The notes below the pieces were generated by a model. That model had not been told where the DNA came from. It did not search any database and was given only the letters and a program-made list of their open reading frames with translations. Shown here in pieces: positions 1-10,640 of a stretch of 64,000 nucleotides of DNA. The DNA is from Topomyia yanbarensis. Lineage: Eukaryota > Arthropoda > Insecta > Diptera > Culicidae. The DNA lies in assembly GCF_030247195.1 (NCBI RefSeq), contig NC_080672.1:30697906-30761905 (forward strand). The letters are read 5' to 3'. Every line of letters begins with the position of its first letter. The first letter of the stretch is position 1. A program made the translations under genes and the position numbers.

Positions 1-904
1 TAGAAGATAAAAGATCCGTGGTTTTATGCATTTCTAGGACATTTGGCATAGAAAATAATATAAAAGCAGCCTTTGCAAGCCCCAGCATCAACTAAATCCA
101 AAATTTTCCAAGTTTCATAAAGACTATCTTTAAAAAAAATATTTCAGGGTGGTAGTAGATCTCGACGTTCCAAAATATCCTAAGCCATTTAGCATCAACA
201 ATTCGAATTCAATTTCTAAATGTTCTAAGGGTCCCTTTGTGTTTTTTTTCACGGGTAAAAATTTTTCACTGTGACCGTTTTGAGCAATCCCTTCATCGTG
301 TCCGATTGAGATAAAACTCCGCATAGAGACTTTTTGCGAGGTGCTAATGCTGTTCAGGTGCGTCCACCCTTTATACAGTCTTCTTAATAGATGCTCCCTC
401 CGTCGCCTTCAAACACCTAGACTCAATTGATTTCGTAAATATATAGTAAGATTTGTGGCTGTAATTTACGTGAAATGAACGACAATCGAACATGAATGAA
501 GTAGGGAGTAGGTTTACCATTTCCATGTACACAAATTATTTTTTGTAGGTCGAACTGAAAAAGAGCCAAAGTACACATCAAAGGGGCGCAAAACTGAGAC
601 TCCACAAAGGGCGCCAGAAGACCACGCTACGGCTCTGAGAATATAATAAGATGTTTTTTTATTTATATAAGACCTATAAGGAATAATCTAGGTCTTGACA
701 GGCTTGAGAGTTTTACGATGCTTGTTCTATTTTTTCTTGGATTCCAATCCAAGAATCAACATTCTAATCAGAAGATTAACTCCCAGTTTACAAATTATGT
801 ATTCAAATTAGAGCGGTCGTGAGACTACGAAGCAATCTGGCATCTGAAGATCTATCAGAAAATAAATATTGACGCTCGATACAAAAATGTATTCTGAACA
901 CATT
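1..904. other. AT-rich stretch without recognised gene
   Basis: Both strands hold only short, low-complexity open frames without good start context or protein-like composition. No repeat of this window was recognised here. If the gene at 4-5.7 kb extends downstream on the minus strand, this could be its 3' flank or a late intron. Confidence 0.4.
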
Positions 905-1262
905 CGCATTCTCAATAACAACAACAACAACAACAATACAAATTTTGTGAACTACAGAAAAATGATTGAAAATCTTTATAGATGGTATCCAACGGAGAAA
1001 CAGATCGAAATGGTAAGTGAAGCGAAAGCGCTTGTGTGAAAAAAATCTCCCCAGAGGCAGGATTCGAACCTGAAACCATTGGAACTCCGGCCCAATGCAC
1101 AAAACCTTATGCTATCCCTGGGATATGACGACGTCCGAGAAAGATCACATGATTATCGCATTGGGGTCAGTGATCGTACCCTGCCTCTGAAGCGAGATCA
1201 TACACAACCGCAGCTGCCACCCAACACATGTGATCTATTGAATTTCCCCGCAAGATACCAAG
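905..1262 (-). mobile_element. tRNA-derived SINE, copy 1 (minus strand)
   Basis: On the minus strand a head segment is followed by a tRNA-like module at 1049-1122, then a tail with TTTCGCTT and ATTTCGATCTG, ending in TTG repeats (AAC repeats on plus, about 915-936). The tRNA-like module has an intact T arm (GCAGG, TTCGAAT, CCTGC) that includes a B-box, and acceptor halves CCCAG/CTGGG that can pair. The same order of blocks recurs at about 1335-1530 and 43770-44060, which establishes a dispersed family. Pol III transcription is inferred from the B-box. It could be mistaken for a tRNA gene, but the D and anticodon arms are irregular and the head and tail are conserved beyond the tRNA part. The parent tRNA is uncertain. 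Confidence 0.7.
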
Positions 1263-1334
1263 GCCCGGGTTTTTATTGTCGTTTGGTGTCTAATTTTGGC
1301 TCATTACTCATCGTACTTCGGGTGGTGACAAGCT

Positions 1335-1530
1335 AATGAAAACTGTCGATGTTTGGTCCCTTGGGACGTTGTCATATCCCAGGGATAGCATAAGGTTTTG
1401 TGCTTTCGGTCGGAGTCCCAAGGTTGCAGGTTCGAATCCTGCCTCTGGGGCAGAATTTTTTTACATATTTCCTTTCGCTTAATTCACCATTTCGATCTGC
1501 CTTCCCCGTTGGATACCACCAATAAAGTCT
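1335..1530 (+). mobile_element. tRNA-derived SINE, copy 2 (plus strand)
   Basis: Second copy of the family, in opposite orientation to the one just upstream, so the pair is head to head with about 70-100 bp between. The tRNA-like module is at 1378-1450, with T arm GCAGG/CCTGC and box GGTTCGAATCC. The tail again carries TTTCGCTTAA and ATTTCGATCTG. The head is shorter than in copy 1, suggesting 5' truncation. A transcript crossing both copies could fold into a hairpin with arms of 150 bases or more. Confidence 0.65.
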
Positions 1531-1540
1531 CAAATAAGGT

Positions 1541-4000
1541 ATTGGCACTTATGCCAAAAACCAAAAAATGAATAGTTTGTAGGATTGAAAATGATTTAAA
1601 TTCCAATACATCTAGATGAAATCCACTACAATGTCGAAATAATCGGTGGTCATGAAAAAATGATAATCTAAAAGAAAGTAAAACTTGTACAAAATGAAAG
1701 TGTGCAGATACAAAAACTTAACTAATTGGATCTGTTTGGCAGTGTACAAACCTGGAGTGAGTGTCGAAAGGTATTCAAATCGTTGTTCTATTCTCGATTA
1801 TGTTAGAGGTAGTCTCCGGCGACAGTGGCACTTCGACTCTCGCGCTGACGGTAGTCGATGTTGATCCTAGATTGGTGCGTTTGATCTTCGATACATTATT
1901 TACTCCCCGTTGTCAGTTAAACCCACCTTTCTTCTTAGCCCCCAATGAGCAACCCATAGGTAAAAAGAAGATCAACCCAAAAACGAGGGAAAGGATGAAA
2001 ACACTAAGGAAGCTCGCAACAGGAAATTGAACACTTATTCGCTTCTAATAGCTTGATCCCGATTGAATCAAATCGATTGATAAGGAGTCGTCCGTCGGTA
2101 CGATTCCTGTCCCATTAGCAAAGCTGGAGGGAAGGGACGGGAACCGTTCCGCGAGGAACGCGCCCTCACAAAGCCAATCATACTCTCGCTGCAACTCTCG
2201 GGGACCGTGTGGGTGATGGATGGTGGCTCAAGGCTTGGGAGGTTGTTTTCTATCTCGCAGGTGGAATGAAATCAATACAGATTGTACTACGGCGTGTTTT
2301 TTTTTTTGTTCTGAACCACATTGTTGTGCTTTTATTCTATCTCATTGAACACAATCGCATTTGCTCCAGCCAGCGAGCTTGGCTCTGATGCTGTGCTGCG
2401 AGTGCTATCTCGATTTGTACAATTGATGATTTGTTTCTGTTTTCTTTTTACCTCTAGGGGATAGGACGATGCTTCTTATGTCTAATTGTCTAAGCTATAC
2501 GAACTTAAGGCTATTTGTACGCGCGATTTCTTTGCATGAAATTGTTTTCAGTATTGACTTACTGTGCATTAGGGAAGGCTGGTGCGATTGGGTAGGAGAA
2601 AAAGTAGAGTTGGGGAGAGAGGGAGTGATCAGAAATTAGCTGCCGCTGGCATTATTCGAATCGGAGTATTTTGATTAATGTTGAATTTAATACTGAAATA
2701 CAGTAGCCTTGTGAATGATTGAACTGATACTCTCTTCGTTTCGAATTTAAATACAGAAGAAGAGAATCCACTAATTTTCTCAAGAAGCAATCAGCGTCAG
2801 ATCCGGATAAATGAGAACGCGTGAAGCCCATGAATTATCCAGCATAATTTTTGATCACCCCACCACCACAACCCGCCCGCTCAGAAGAGGAAACCCACCC
2901 GTTCGGGAAACCGTCCCACTCCTCTCTTTTTCAGTGCTACGGGTTTAAAATAATAATCCTTCTAAAATTGGAATAAATTTGCCTAAACTGCTAATCCATC
3001 TCGATCGGCTCGAAAACTGCTAACCATTTAAAATCTACTCGTTGAACCAGTCGGGATTCTGTTTCATCGTTTGGGGCAAGTCGAATGATTTGATGGCGTG
3101 GAGTAAGGCGGTAATTAAATATGAGCTCAATTTACATAAGCGTAATGAAGATGATTACAAAAACACTAACAGATTTGAGCGTTATAAAATGGGCAAATGA
3201 GCGAAGGCATAGCTTCCAGAAACTACCGGCGAATGATGATTGTTTAAGTTACGATTGCAAAATAAAATAAAGAGGTTCTTCCTATACATGAGCGATTTCA
3301 TTCAGCTAAACATAATATCTCACTCTGTCTCTACTCGTCTCGTCAGGCAAAGATGAAACGCGAGCTCGAACGGTTGCAGAACCGTCCTTGCTTTGCTAAT
3401 GCTGAGTAATACATTTCCTTTCAAGGATAAATAAATAACATTCATCACACCGACGACACACGATTGATCTTTTGAGATTTAATCACATCTCGAACTGGAC
3501 GGATTTGAAATGGATTCGTTTTTCTTTTTGGTGTTTTTTCTTGTTCTTACAATCGACCGAAATTGTTATCGTTTTCGCGTTTGTTATGTGATTACGTATA
3601 CAAGCTGACTGAAAAAGAGCAGAGCGAGAAAAAAGAGAAAGAAAGAAGAAAAACCGAGAGTCAGTTCTGGTTGAATTAATCAAAGCAAATGATGGTAGGT
3701 GATTTAATTTGTTTTCCGTAGGAACAAAAAAAAATGAAAACGTTACGATGTTGGAAAAGCCAAAAACAATGAAATTAGCAAAATTTTGATAAGCTGTTTC
3801 TTTTGAAGAAAAAAAAGCAACCTGAATTGATGAAAGATTTTTTTTAGATGGGAAGGAATTTCTGATTAGGGGGTTGAAATATTTCCGAAATATTTCTTGT
3901 TCTGTGTTTTATGGAGACGCATGGTATTCCAAAAGATCGGTTTGAGGTAGATATTTACAATTGCCAATCATTCGAGTCAACGGAAATTACGAACGAATAA
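1541..4000. other. Region downstream of the last recognised Fas3 exon
   Basis: On the minus strand this is where the missing cytoplasmic exons and 3' UTR of fasciclin 3 should lie. The sequence is moderately AT-rich, lacks the repeats found elsewhere, and has a GC-richer patch at about 2050-2260. One 60-codon minus-strand frame in the correct phase at 2068-2249 is discussed as a weak exon candidate. Homopurine and poly-T tracts occur near 2300, 3510-3540 and 3630-3660. Nothing else is supportable. Confidence 0.35.
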
Positions 4001-4012
4001 AGTTTCACTCAC

Positions 4013-4274
4013 CTCGGAAGCACCATCTGCCAGTGGCTCGTGCAACAATGATCAATGCAATCGCTGTCAAAACGATCAGTGCTGCCAGCACAATGCCAAT
4101 GATTCCACCGATTCCAACACCGCCTGATTCGTCAACTTCGGCCTCGCTTGAGCTCAGCATTACTACATAGTCCTGCGCACCCATGCGGTTCGAGGCTCGC
4201 ATGTGGAACGTTTTGGTAAGATCTTCTAGTGTAAGGCCGGCGATGGTCAGTGTCACATTGTAGGCATCGTTGCC
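4013..4274 (-). CDS. Fas3: Fasciclin 3 exon: end of Ig domain 3, transmembrane helix
   Basis: Minus-strand exon bounded by an acceptor (TTTTTTAG at 4275-4276) and a donor (GAG/GTGAGT, last exon base 4013). It codes 87 codons plus one base. It starts with GNDAYNVTLTIAG, the last strands of the third Ig domain, including a possible N-glycosylation site (NVT). Next come RASNRMGAQDY, an acidic/glycine-rich stalk, about 22 hydrophobic residues (GIIGIVLAALIVLTAIALII) and the basic stop-transfer segment ARATGRWCFRG. As I recall it, the same ARATGRWCF motif follows the membrane helix in Drosophila Fas3, which makes the call firm. Fas3 is a homophilic cell-adhesion receptor of epithelia and neurons. 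Reading through the donor meets a stop after two codons, so the tail must come from an exon at lower coordinates, not identified with confidence. Confidence 0.9.
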
Positions 4275-4339
4275 CTAAAAAAGCCCCGGAAATAATTTGT
4301 AATTATCTGATCAAGGATCACTTCCGGAGTCTAGCTTAC

Positions 4340-4518
4340 CAATGGTTCCGGGACACGGGCTGAGAACCGACCACTTTCGAGCCCCTGTTCGATTTCAACT
4401 CCATCCACGGTCCAGAAGGTTCGCGGAGACGGATTAGAACGGATTGTCAATGTGACATCCACGGTACGGCCCAGTGTCAACCCGTGAACGGTGGTTTCCG
4501 GGAGGGCTTGCGGGGCAA
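4340..4518 (-). CDS. Fas3: Fasciclin 3 exon: Ig domain 3, first part
   Basis: Minus-strand exon between acceptor CTTTTCAG (4519-4520) and donor TTG/GTAAGC (last base 4340). It holds 59 codons plus two bases that complete the split codon from the previous exon, and it ends in phase 0, joining CCATTG to GGCAAC as PLGNDAYN. It encodes APQALPETTVHGLTLGR, VDVTLTIRSNPSPRTFW and TVDGVEIEQG, a C2-like Ig half with the core Trp but no Cys. Absence of the cysteine pair in the third domain also fits what I recall of Drosophila Fas3. The intron to the next exon is only 65 bp (4275-4339), typical of dipteran short introns. Confidence 0.9.
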
Positions 4519-4577
4519 CTGAAAAGTACAATAATTAAATTATAATTTCAAACTATTGGATTAAAACCGAAACGTAC

Positions 4578-4772
4578 AATTCACGGTGATCTGCAAAAAT
4601 GTTCGCGAGATTCCCTCTGGGTAGGCAATGTGCTTCGCCTCACAAATCAGTCTCTTTCCGCTGTCGCTAGCCTGAATGAACCGATGCAGAGCCAGCTCAT
4701 TCGTTACGCCATTTTGGCCTTCCTCCTCGAATTCCTGTTGCTGTGAGACCCCTTGGTAGATGGGTTCATCCT
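4578..4772 (-). CDS. Fas3: Fasciclin 3 exon: Ig domain 2, second half
   Basis: Minus-strand exon with acceptor ATCATTCCAG (4773-4774) and donor AATT/GTACGT (last base 4578). It codes 64 codons plus split bases: EDEPIYQG, a glutamine/glutamate-rich linker (QQQEFEEEGQ), NELALHRF, then KRLICEAKHIAYPEG with the second Ig cysteine, and FLQITVNF leading into domain 3. All phases agree with both neighbours (G/AG before, T/TT after). A 321-bp intron (4773-5093) lies upstream and a 59-bp intron (4519-4577) downstream. Confidence 0.88.
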
Positions 4773-5093
4773 CTGGAATGATAAAAACGGGACGTTAAAA
4801 ACTTGGTTTCTGTTATTTTGTCAGCAGTGTTGCCATATTTACAGCCATACTGAAAGTTGAATTTTTTCTATCTTTATTATTTTGACGACAAAAATCTGTA
4901 CCTTTAAATATTGTAACAAGTGTTAACAATTTTCAGCCGTAGTACGAATGTTCTTTTATACACTTTTATTTATAAAAAGAAATTACGAAACTTGCTCAAT
5001 GCTTACTCAATTTGTTTGTAAAACTTGAATTTTCAGGTAGTATCTGTACTCTTGAATACATGGCTACATAACTACTCACTCAAATGTACTTAC

Positions 5094-5219
5094 CCAAGAA
5101 CCAAGCCAAGGTAGCACCCGGGTTACCACCTTTTGTAAAACAGTGGGCAACCAACTTAGAATCTACCTCGAAGGACTGCGTATCGGTTTCCGTTTGAATT
5201 TCCGGCGCTGAGGGAGCCA
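5094..5219 (-). CDS. Fas3: Fasciclin 3 exon: Ig domain 2, first half
   Basis: Minus-strand exon between acceptor GATCAACAG (5220-5221) and donor TTGG/GTAAGT (last base 5094). It codes VAPSAPEIQTETDTQSFEV, then KLVAHCFTKGGNPGATLAWFL: the first cysteine and the core Trp of the second Ig domain. With 126 bases it carries two bases of a split Val codon at the start and one base of a split Glu codon at the end, in register with both neighbours. No other gene overlaps; plus-strand frames here are shadows. Confidence 0.88.
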
Positions 5220-5305
5220 CTGTTGATCAAGGAAAAATGTATTAATACTTATTTTTTTTTGTCTTTTCTCCCTCCCTTCCAGGTAAACCCGCTTCACCGA
5301 CCTAC

Positions 5306-5514
5306 CTGCCACTATGACGTTAATGATTCCCTCGGCACTGCGTCCATCCACAAACAGGGAACACTTCATCTGGCCATTGTGAGCGGTCGTTATCCGATCT
5401 ATCGTCACCCCGCACGCTCCGGCTTGGAGACCTTGACCGAAATATTGGAGTCCATCGCGGGGCGGTTGGTTCGGATCCAGCGCCACCTGCTGGTCTCGGT
5501 TTGGCAGGGTGAAT
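5306..5514 (-). CDS. Fas3: Fasciclin 3 exon: Ig domain 1, second half
   Basis: Minus-strand exon with acceptor ATTTTCAG (5515-5516) and donor GCAG/GTAGGT (last base 5306). It codes FTLPNRDQQVALDPNQ, then GLQYFGQGLQAGACGVTIDR and HNGQMKCSLFVDG, ending INVIVA. The block YFGxGLxAGxCGVxIxR followed by NGQxKCSL is close to the Drosophila Fas3 first domain as I recall it, and is the most diagnostic match in the window. The cysteine in MKCSL is the second of the domain; the extra Cys pair (IQFC, GACG) also fits the family. The 86-bp intron downstream contains a pyrimidine-rich run on the plus strand that is not coding. Confidence 0.92.
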
Positions 5515-5577
5515 CTGAAAATTAATTTGACAATGAATTAGTCAAGTGGTTAAGTAAGTATTGATTATAATACTCAC

Positions 5578-5695
5578 GTGCAAAACTGAATCGGTCGACC
5601 GACTCGACACGTCAGGCTGACGTTCCTTTGGTTCTCGGTGACGATGATTTCATGTGGGTCGGTGTCCACCCGAATGGTTTGGGCTGTGACGATGG
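5578..5695 (-). CDS. Fas3: Fasciclin 3 exon: Ig domain 1, first half
   Basis: Most 5' exon that can be recognised, minus strand, with acceptor AAATTTGCAG (5696-5697) and donor GCAC/GTGAGT (last base 5578). It codes AIVTAQTIRVDTDPHEIIV, ENQRNVSLTCRVGRPIQFC: the mature N-terminus and the first cysteine of Ig domain 1, with an NVS glycosylation site. It begins with two bases of a split codon, so the preceding exon, which should carry the start codon and signal peptide, must end in phase 1. I found no convincing signal-peptide exon on the minus strand up to 64 kb; it may lie beyond the window or in a GC-rich island. Confidence 0.88.
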
Positions 5696-5699
5696 CTGC

Positions 5700-7200
5700 A
5701 AATTTATAGAACAAGTGAAAAAATGCGTTAGATAGTTTTTACTAACGATGGGAAATCTATGAATTGATACATATTCATGAGCCTGTTGGTGTTAAGCGGA
5801 TGGTTCGGTAGGATAAACAAAAACAAAAATATCAGCGATTTTTTGTTCCTGAAACTTCGCAATCAAACAACCGATTTTTATAATCAATGCTTGTTGATTT
5901 CAAATTTATGCATGCATATTTCCATTCGATTCATTCATGTGCATGATCCACAGCTCACCACAATTCCAAATTGTCAGTAGTAACCAGCGTAGGCTACCTC
6001 CTACTCGATGCCCCAAAATTAAGTTCTTCCGCAGGATAGAAAAGGTTAACTTGTCAAATTGATCCTGTCTGATTAAAATTCCCCAAAGATAAACGACACT
6101 GTAACGGAATGGAAGTTTCTCTCCACAGTGGGTTAAACGTTTTTTTTCAGAGCAGATTATGTTGCTCCATCACCAGGCAACTAATCCGAGCGCTAAGCTT
6201 GCCTTGAGCAACCCATCGCTCCTTGCGTTATGGTGAGCGTGACGGCATGACGTAAAGCGAAAAAAGGCCTATCTAATTAAAACTGACTGGTATTGGGTGG
6301 GCAACAACCCACCACTAGTATTCTGTCTGGTGTACAAGCTTGTAGACCAAAAAAATTGGACCACAATTTTAGACAATATGCTGTTCTGCTGCTGTTGGTG
6401 GTGGTGAAAAACTTTTCACATTTTTAACCCTTCCATTAGTGGCAGTCGCTGGGGAGGACCGCCGTCTGAAGCCATCGGCGGCGTGCCCTACATCCCTACC
6501 CAGCGTGAAGTATTCTCATTATCCTTGACTGATTAGCTAATTAAAAGGATCGTTTGATTTAACCGCAAACCGTTTTTTGATGGCGGGGAACCGGAATAAA
6601 GGGATTTTGTATTTTGTTGGGAATTATTTTCGGGTTACGCTTCCCGGTGGGACCGATTTAAGATGGTTAATGCACAATTCAGTGGTTGTGATCTATTGGT
6701 GTTGGTTTCGGGTATATTGAGCTCACAATCATCGTCCTACATGATGAAGCAAACTCTTATAATATCGACAACATTAATTACGAAATTCGTCTAATATGTA
6801 ATATTTGTTTTATTCCTTTGTTAATAACTTTTGGCCACCATACGCTCAGATGACTTCACCAACCTAGGAAGATCAAGTAACAGCAAGTCGAATATGTTAA
6901 GAGTATAAGTATGGAAACTATGTTTTTCCTTTTTCATTTCTACTTATGATTTTTTTATAAATTTCAGCACAGATCATAATACTGAAATAATATTAGATCT
7001 TTTTTAAAGATTTGCCTCTTCCAATTTCCTTATAAATTTAAGTTTTGGGTAGCTTATTTATCTGATTACTCCAATCGAGCACTTAAATTAAAGTAATCCT
7101 GATAAACCGTGTTGCAAAAAAGATATCAACAATTCGGAAATCGATAAATAAAGTTCAGATTATATATTAAAAGGTTATGCAAACAAAAACAGCTGCACTG
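5700..7200. other. Probable Fas3 5' intron, proximal part
   Basis: No protein-like open frame on either strand. The piece at 6420-6520 is GC-richer (GGACCGCCGTCTGAAG area) but codes nothing recognisable. As the next exon of the minus-strand gene was not found, this is inferred to be intron. Low-complexity AT sequence dominates after 6700. Confidence 0.35.
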
Positions 7201-7222
7201 TTTTGAAACAAAAGTTTTTGTT

Positions 7223-7292
7223 CTGGTGCAATGGTACAAACGGTAAGACGTTTAACTCATAAGCCAGTCGTTGTATATTCGAACCCCACCAG
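7223..7292 (+). other. Degenerate tRNA-like/SINE-like segment
   Basis: A 70-base stretch begins CTGGTG and ends CACCAG, which can pair as an acceptor stem. It contains a CTCATAA loop like the Met-tRNA anticodon loop (CAT at 7258-7260) and a B-box-like ATTCGAACCCC. The anticodon and T stems do not pair well, so it is not a working tRNA gene. It may be an old tRNA-derived SINE head, with the following sequence to about 7420 as its body, but no second copy was found in this window. Confidence 0.25.
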
Positions 7293-7429
7293 GAAGACAT
7301 TTCATTGTCAACATGAGTCTGATCGAAGCATTTTTCTTGTACGCCGAGAGTCAGCTACAAAGTCAGTTGAAACAGGAAGCTTAATTCCGCAAATGAGTTG
7401 TGGTGTCAACGTTTTGTTCTGAAGGTAAG

Positions 7430-9680
7430 TTTATTATATATATATGCTATTTCAACTATTAACGAGATTAGATATATAACACAGCTTTTTGTTCCTTTTT
7501 TGGTTATTTGACACGGTTCAACGCGGTAGCATAACTCAGCTGTGGGTTTTTTATGATTTTTAGAAAATGTGATAATTAAAATTAGCTCTCAAAATCTCTC
7601 TCCATCGGGTTCTGTTGATGCAGCTTCCTATTGCGTGTCGAGATCCTCTTCCTTAGCGGTGACACATTAGCTGCAATACTGCATTTATGTTGCTCACGGT
7701 CGAATGATCCTATTTGTTTCTTGTTCTTATGGGTCGCTTTTATAAATCCGTTTTCATCGGCTTTCGATTTTTTATTGGTAGTGCTGGTTTGGGGTGATTT
7801 GATGTAATCGTACTTATTTCATTGTTGGTAATAGCAGTTGGTTTAGTGTTGTAGGATCCGAGGACTGTATATCGGCCTTAATCGTGGAATTTCCTCGGCG
7901 CAAGGTTTTCTATGGTCTAGAGGCTGATCACAGAATTGACACGTTTGGACTCTGCCTCGGATGTGTGAGTAATATAAGTAGGAGGGGGTAGGTTTTGTCG
8001 GACGCATTCTCACCACACTAAGCTGAGAAGAAATTTCTCCAAGTATCTTCCTTAACGCTATCCATTTCTCTCTATTTTGACATGAGTATTTTTTGTGACG
8101 GCGGGATTAGAACGCGGTGCCAGGTCATGTAGGTCTACTTCAATACTGTCATTATAAGTGTTGTTCAAGGACAGACACAGCTTTTTTGGGAGATTTGACT
8201 TCATGGCAAAATCAGTATACTGCGGAGACCATGTTTAGGAGATATGTCCTGGTTGCTGAATGTTTTGTTATGGTACCTATCATTAGATTTGAATTACCAG
8301 TACAAGTGCCGTCACCACATTCCATTTACACAAGCCAATAAACCAACGATGCTTTCATGGTCTGCCGCTTTTAAATGTGTTTACGCATTTTTTTTTGTCT
8401 TGTGCTATCGGTAACTTCCAGTCATATATCGAGAATAAAGAGGTGACTAAATCTTTACTTTGCAAGCTTCTGACTAGTCTTCCAATTTCATATATTTCTC
8501 GTTATTTCTATCTATTCCTTCGCATTCTTACAGTTTTTACATAGACCCATGCATAGAAAAAGACCAGAAGAAGACCCATCTGACGGTTGGTTATAGAACA
8601 AGTTTGTCATCAAAGACTCCGATTTACTGTTGATAATTGAGCTAAGTCGGACAATATCTGATACTCTTTCAGATCAAAGACTGCGAAGCTAAGCACAGCA
8701 TTTTAATCTTCTATCAAAAGCAAGCAAATGACATTACTCGCTACAACTATTTTTTAAAAGACTACCGCGTCTATATACCCGCCAACAAAGTTGAGATCGA
8801 CGATGTTGACACCTAGTCGATTCGAGTCTTGCGTTGATCTACACAAGCTCGAGGTTTGCTGTTTCAAGGATCCTTTGCTCCAGTAAGCAAATATTTCGAA
8901 TGGCAAAGGCCCGGCGTGGCAAGATCGCAGAAATTTTTTTGGATTACTCTTGCTTTAGGAATACTGAAAAGCGTGCCCAAGACCTGTTACTATGCCTCGC
9001 ATACAAACAATGCCCGGAGAATCTGAAGCAAAAAAAAGCTCTAAGCTCTTTTTTCAGAAAAACTAAAAAGAGGGATATTATTCATCACGCCCAAATAGTA
9101 TGCTCTCTAGGCTAAGAAAGAACTAGACTATGACATCCCTTTGTGGGGACATCTGGTACCGCACCTAAAACTATGGGCAGATGGGATTCGCTCATAGAAA
9201 GTCTAAAGAAACATCCTTTGAACATAGAAATTCGAAATGAAATAAGGCTTCCAGGAACACCAATAATCTCAAGTGGCTCAACATATCAACCAGCGAGATT
9301 CAACTTAGGGCAGGACTGGATGGGCTTAGGTTAGGCACGGCCACTTTTTTGTTATTGTGGAACTCCTCTCGGCATCGAAGCGACTTCAATACCCTCGGCA
9401 CGGGCGCTGTTTTTTCAATTTAGGAAAATCTTTGATGGATGATGATGATACGATTTGCCACCCAATGTAGCAAGGAAACAACCAATAGCGATGGACAGTC
9501 TCTCTAGAATAAATTGTTCATGCTTCACGTACTCATCATATTCAGCATGTCACTATCTTATGGGCCAAAAAGGAGATGGGTGAACCCGTAAGCAGATACA
9601 CTTACGCGCATTCCACGGACATTATAAAGATTCACCTACCAATGGCAAAATCCTATTTAAAGTCATGAAGCAAACCATTA
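7430..9680. other. Non-coding stretch, possible unrecognised repeat
   Basis: Several short plus-strand frames exist (for example 8834-9115 and 9143-9334) but they lack ATG starts and recognisable domains. The last part (9320-9690) directly precedes a LINE fragment and may be its degraded 5' portion. No splice-linked coding structure was seen. Confidence 0.3.
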
Positions 9681-9689
9681 TATAGAGAG

Positions 9690-10640
9690 ATGGAGAGATA
9701 CCAAGCGGGATTCATGGGTTCCCGCGCCACCACGGACCAAATATTCACGATTCGGCAGGTTCTGCAGAGGTGCCGCGAATACAACGTGCCCTGGGCACTG
9801 CCCACACATCATTTGTTCATCGATTTCAAATCGGCGTATGCCACAATCGATCGAGATCAGCTATGGCAGATAATGCACGAGTACGATTTTCTGAATAAGC
9901 TAACACGATTAGTCAAGGCGACGATGAATCGGCTGATGTGCGTTGTTCGAGTATCAGGGACACTTTCGAGTACCTTTGAGTCTCGAAGAGGGTTACGGCA
10001 AGGTTATGGTCTATTGTGCCTGATGTTCAACGTTGCGTTAGAAGGTGTAATAAGGAGAGCGAGGATAGACACGAGTGGCACGATCTTCAGGAAGTCCGTC
10101 TAACTTCTTGGCTTCGCCGACGACGTTTACTTAATGGCACCGAACTTTAAGGCGATGTCGGAAACGTACATCAGACTGAAAGCTGAAGCTAGCATGATTG
10201 GACTTGCCATCAACGTTTCGAAGACAAAATACATGAGAGGAAGAGGTTCTAGAGACGAAAATGTGAACCTCCCATCCCGAGTTCGGATTGACGGTGACGA
10301 AATCGAGATGGTCGACGAATTCGTGTATTTGGGCTCACTGATAACCGCCGACAATGATATCAGCAGAGAAATTCAAAGACGGATCTTGGCAGTAAAATGT
10401 GCCTACTTTGGACTCCGGAGGACGCTTCGGTCGAATAAAATTCAACGCCGCACGAAGTTGACTATCTACAAGACGCTGATTAGACTGGTGGACCTGCGGA
10501 CCCTTCGAAGACTGTGAGGCTGGCGACAAGCAGCAAACGACCGAGTCGAGTGGAGACGGCTTCTGCATACAGCTAGAGACAATAAGGCTCTAGCCTGAAC
10601 GGTGAGTAAGACACTCAAAGTTCCGCAAGTAACTAGAGAA
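9690..10640 (+). mobile_element. Non-LTR retrotransposon fragment A (RTE-like RT)
   Basis: Reverse transcriptase remnant in several pieces. First 9690-10103: YQAGFMGSRATTDQIF, motif A FIDFKSAYATID (the usual Asp after AY is Ala here), then motif B RRGLRQGYGL. A stop replaces one codon just before motif C LLGFADDVYLMA at about 10104-10140. The frame continues 10134-10517 with INVSKTKYM, EFVYLGSLI and RTKLTIYKTLIR, and after another stop GWRQAANDRVEWRRLL. The end part looks internally deleted. It is 5' truncated with no endonuclease. Fragment B at 48.5 kb is very similar in motif A, so both belong to one family. Clade assignment (RTE-like) is by motif style only. It is dead, with at least two stops. 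Confidence 0.8.

Noticed and set aside
1378..1450. A tRNA gene (also at 1049-1122 and 43907-43980)
   Set aside because: The T arm is perfect but D and anticodon arms are irregular and the similarity continues far beyond the tRNA part in all three copies, so it is a SINE.
1761..2030. 89-codon plus frame beginning like a signal peptide (MSKGIQIVVLFSIMLEVVSG)
   Set aside because: The start is GTG, not ATG; no splice or domain support, and it lies opposite the strand of the neighbouring gene.
5223..5525. 100-codon plus frame
   Set aside because: Antisense shadow of the Fas3 first Ig-domain exon.
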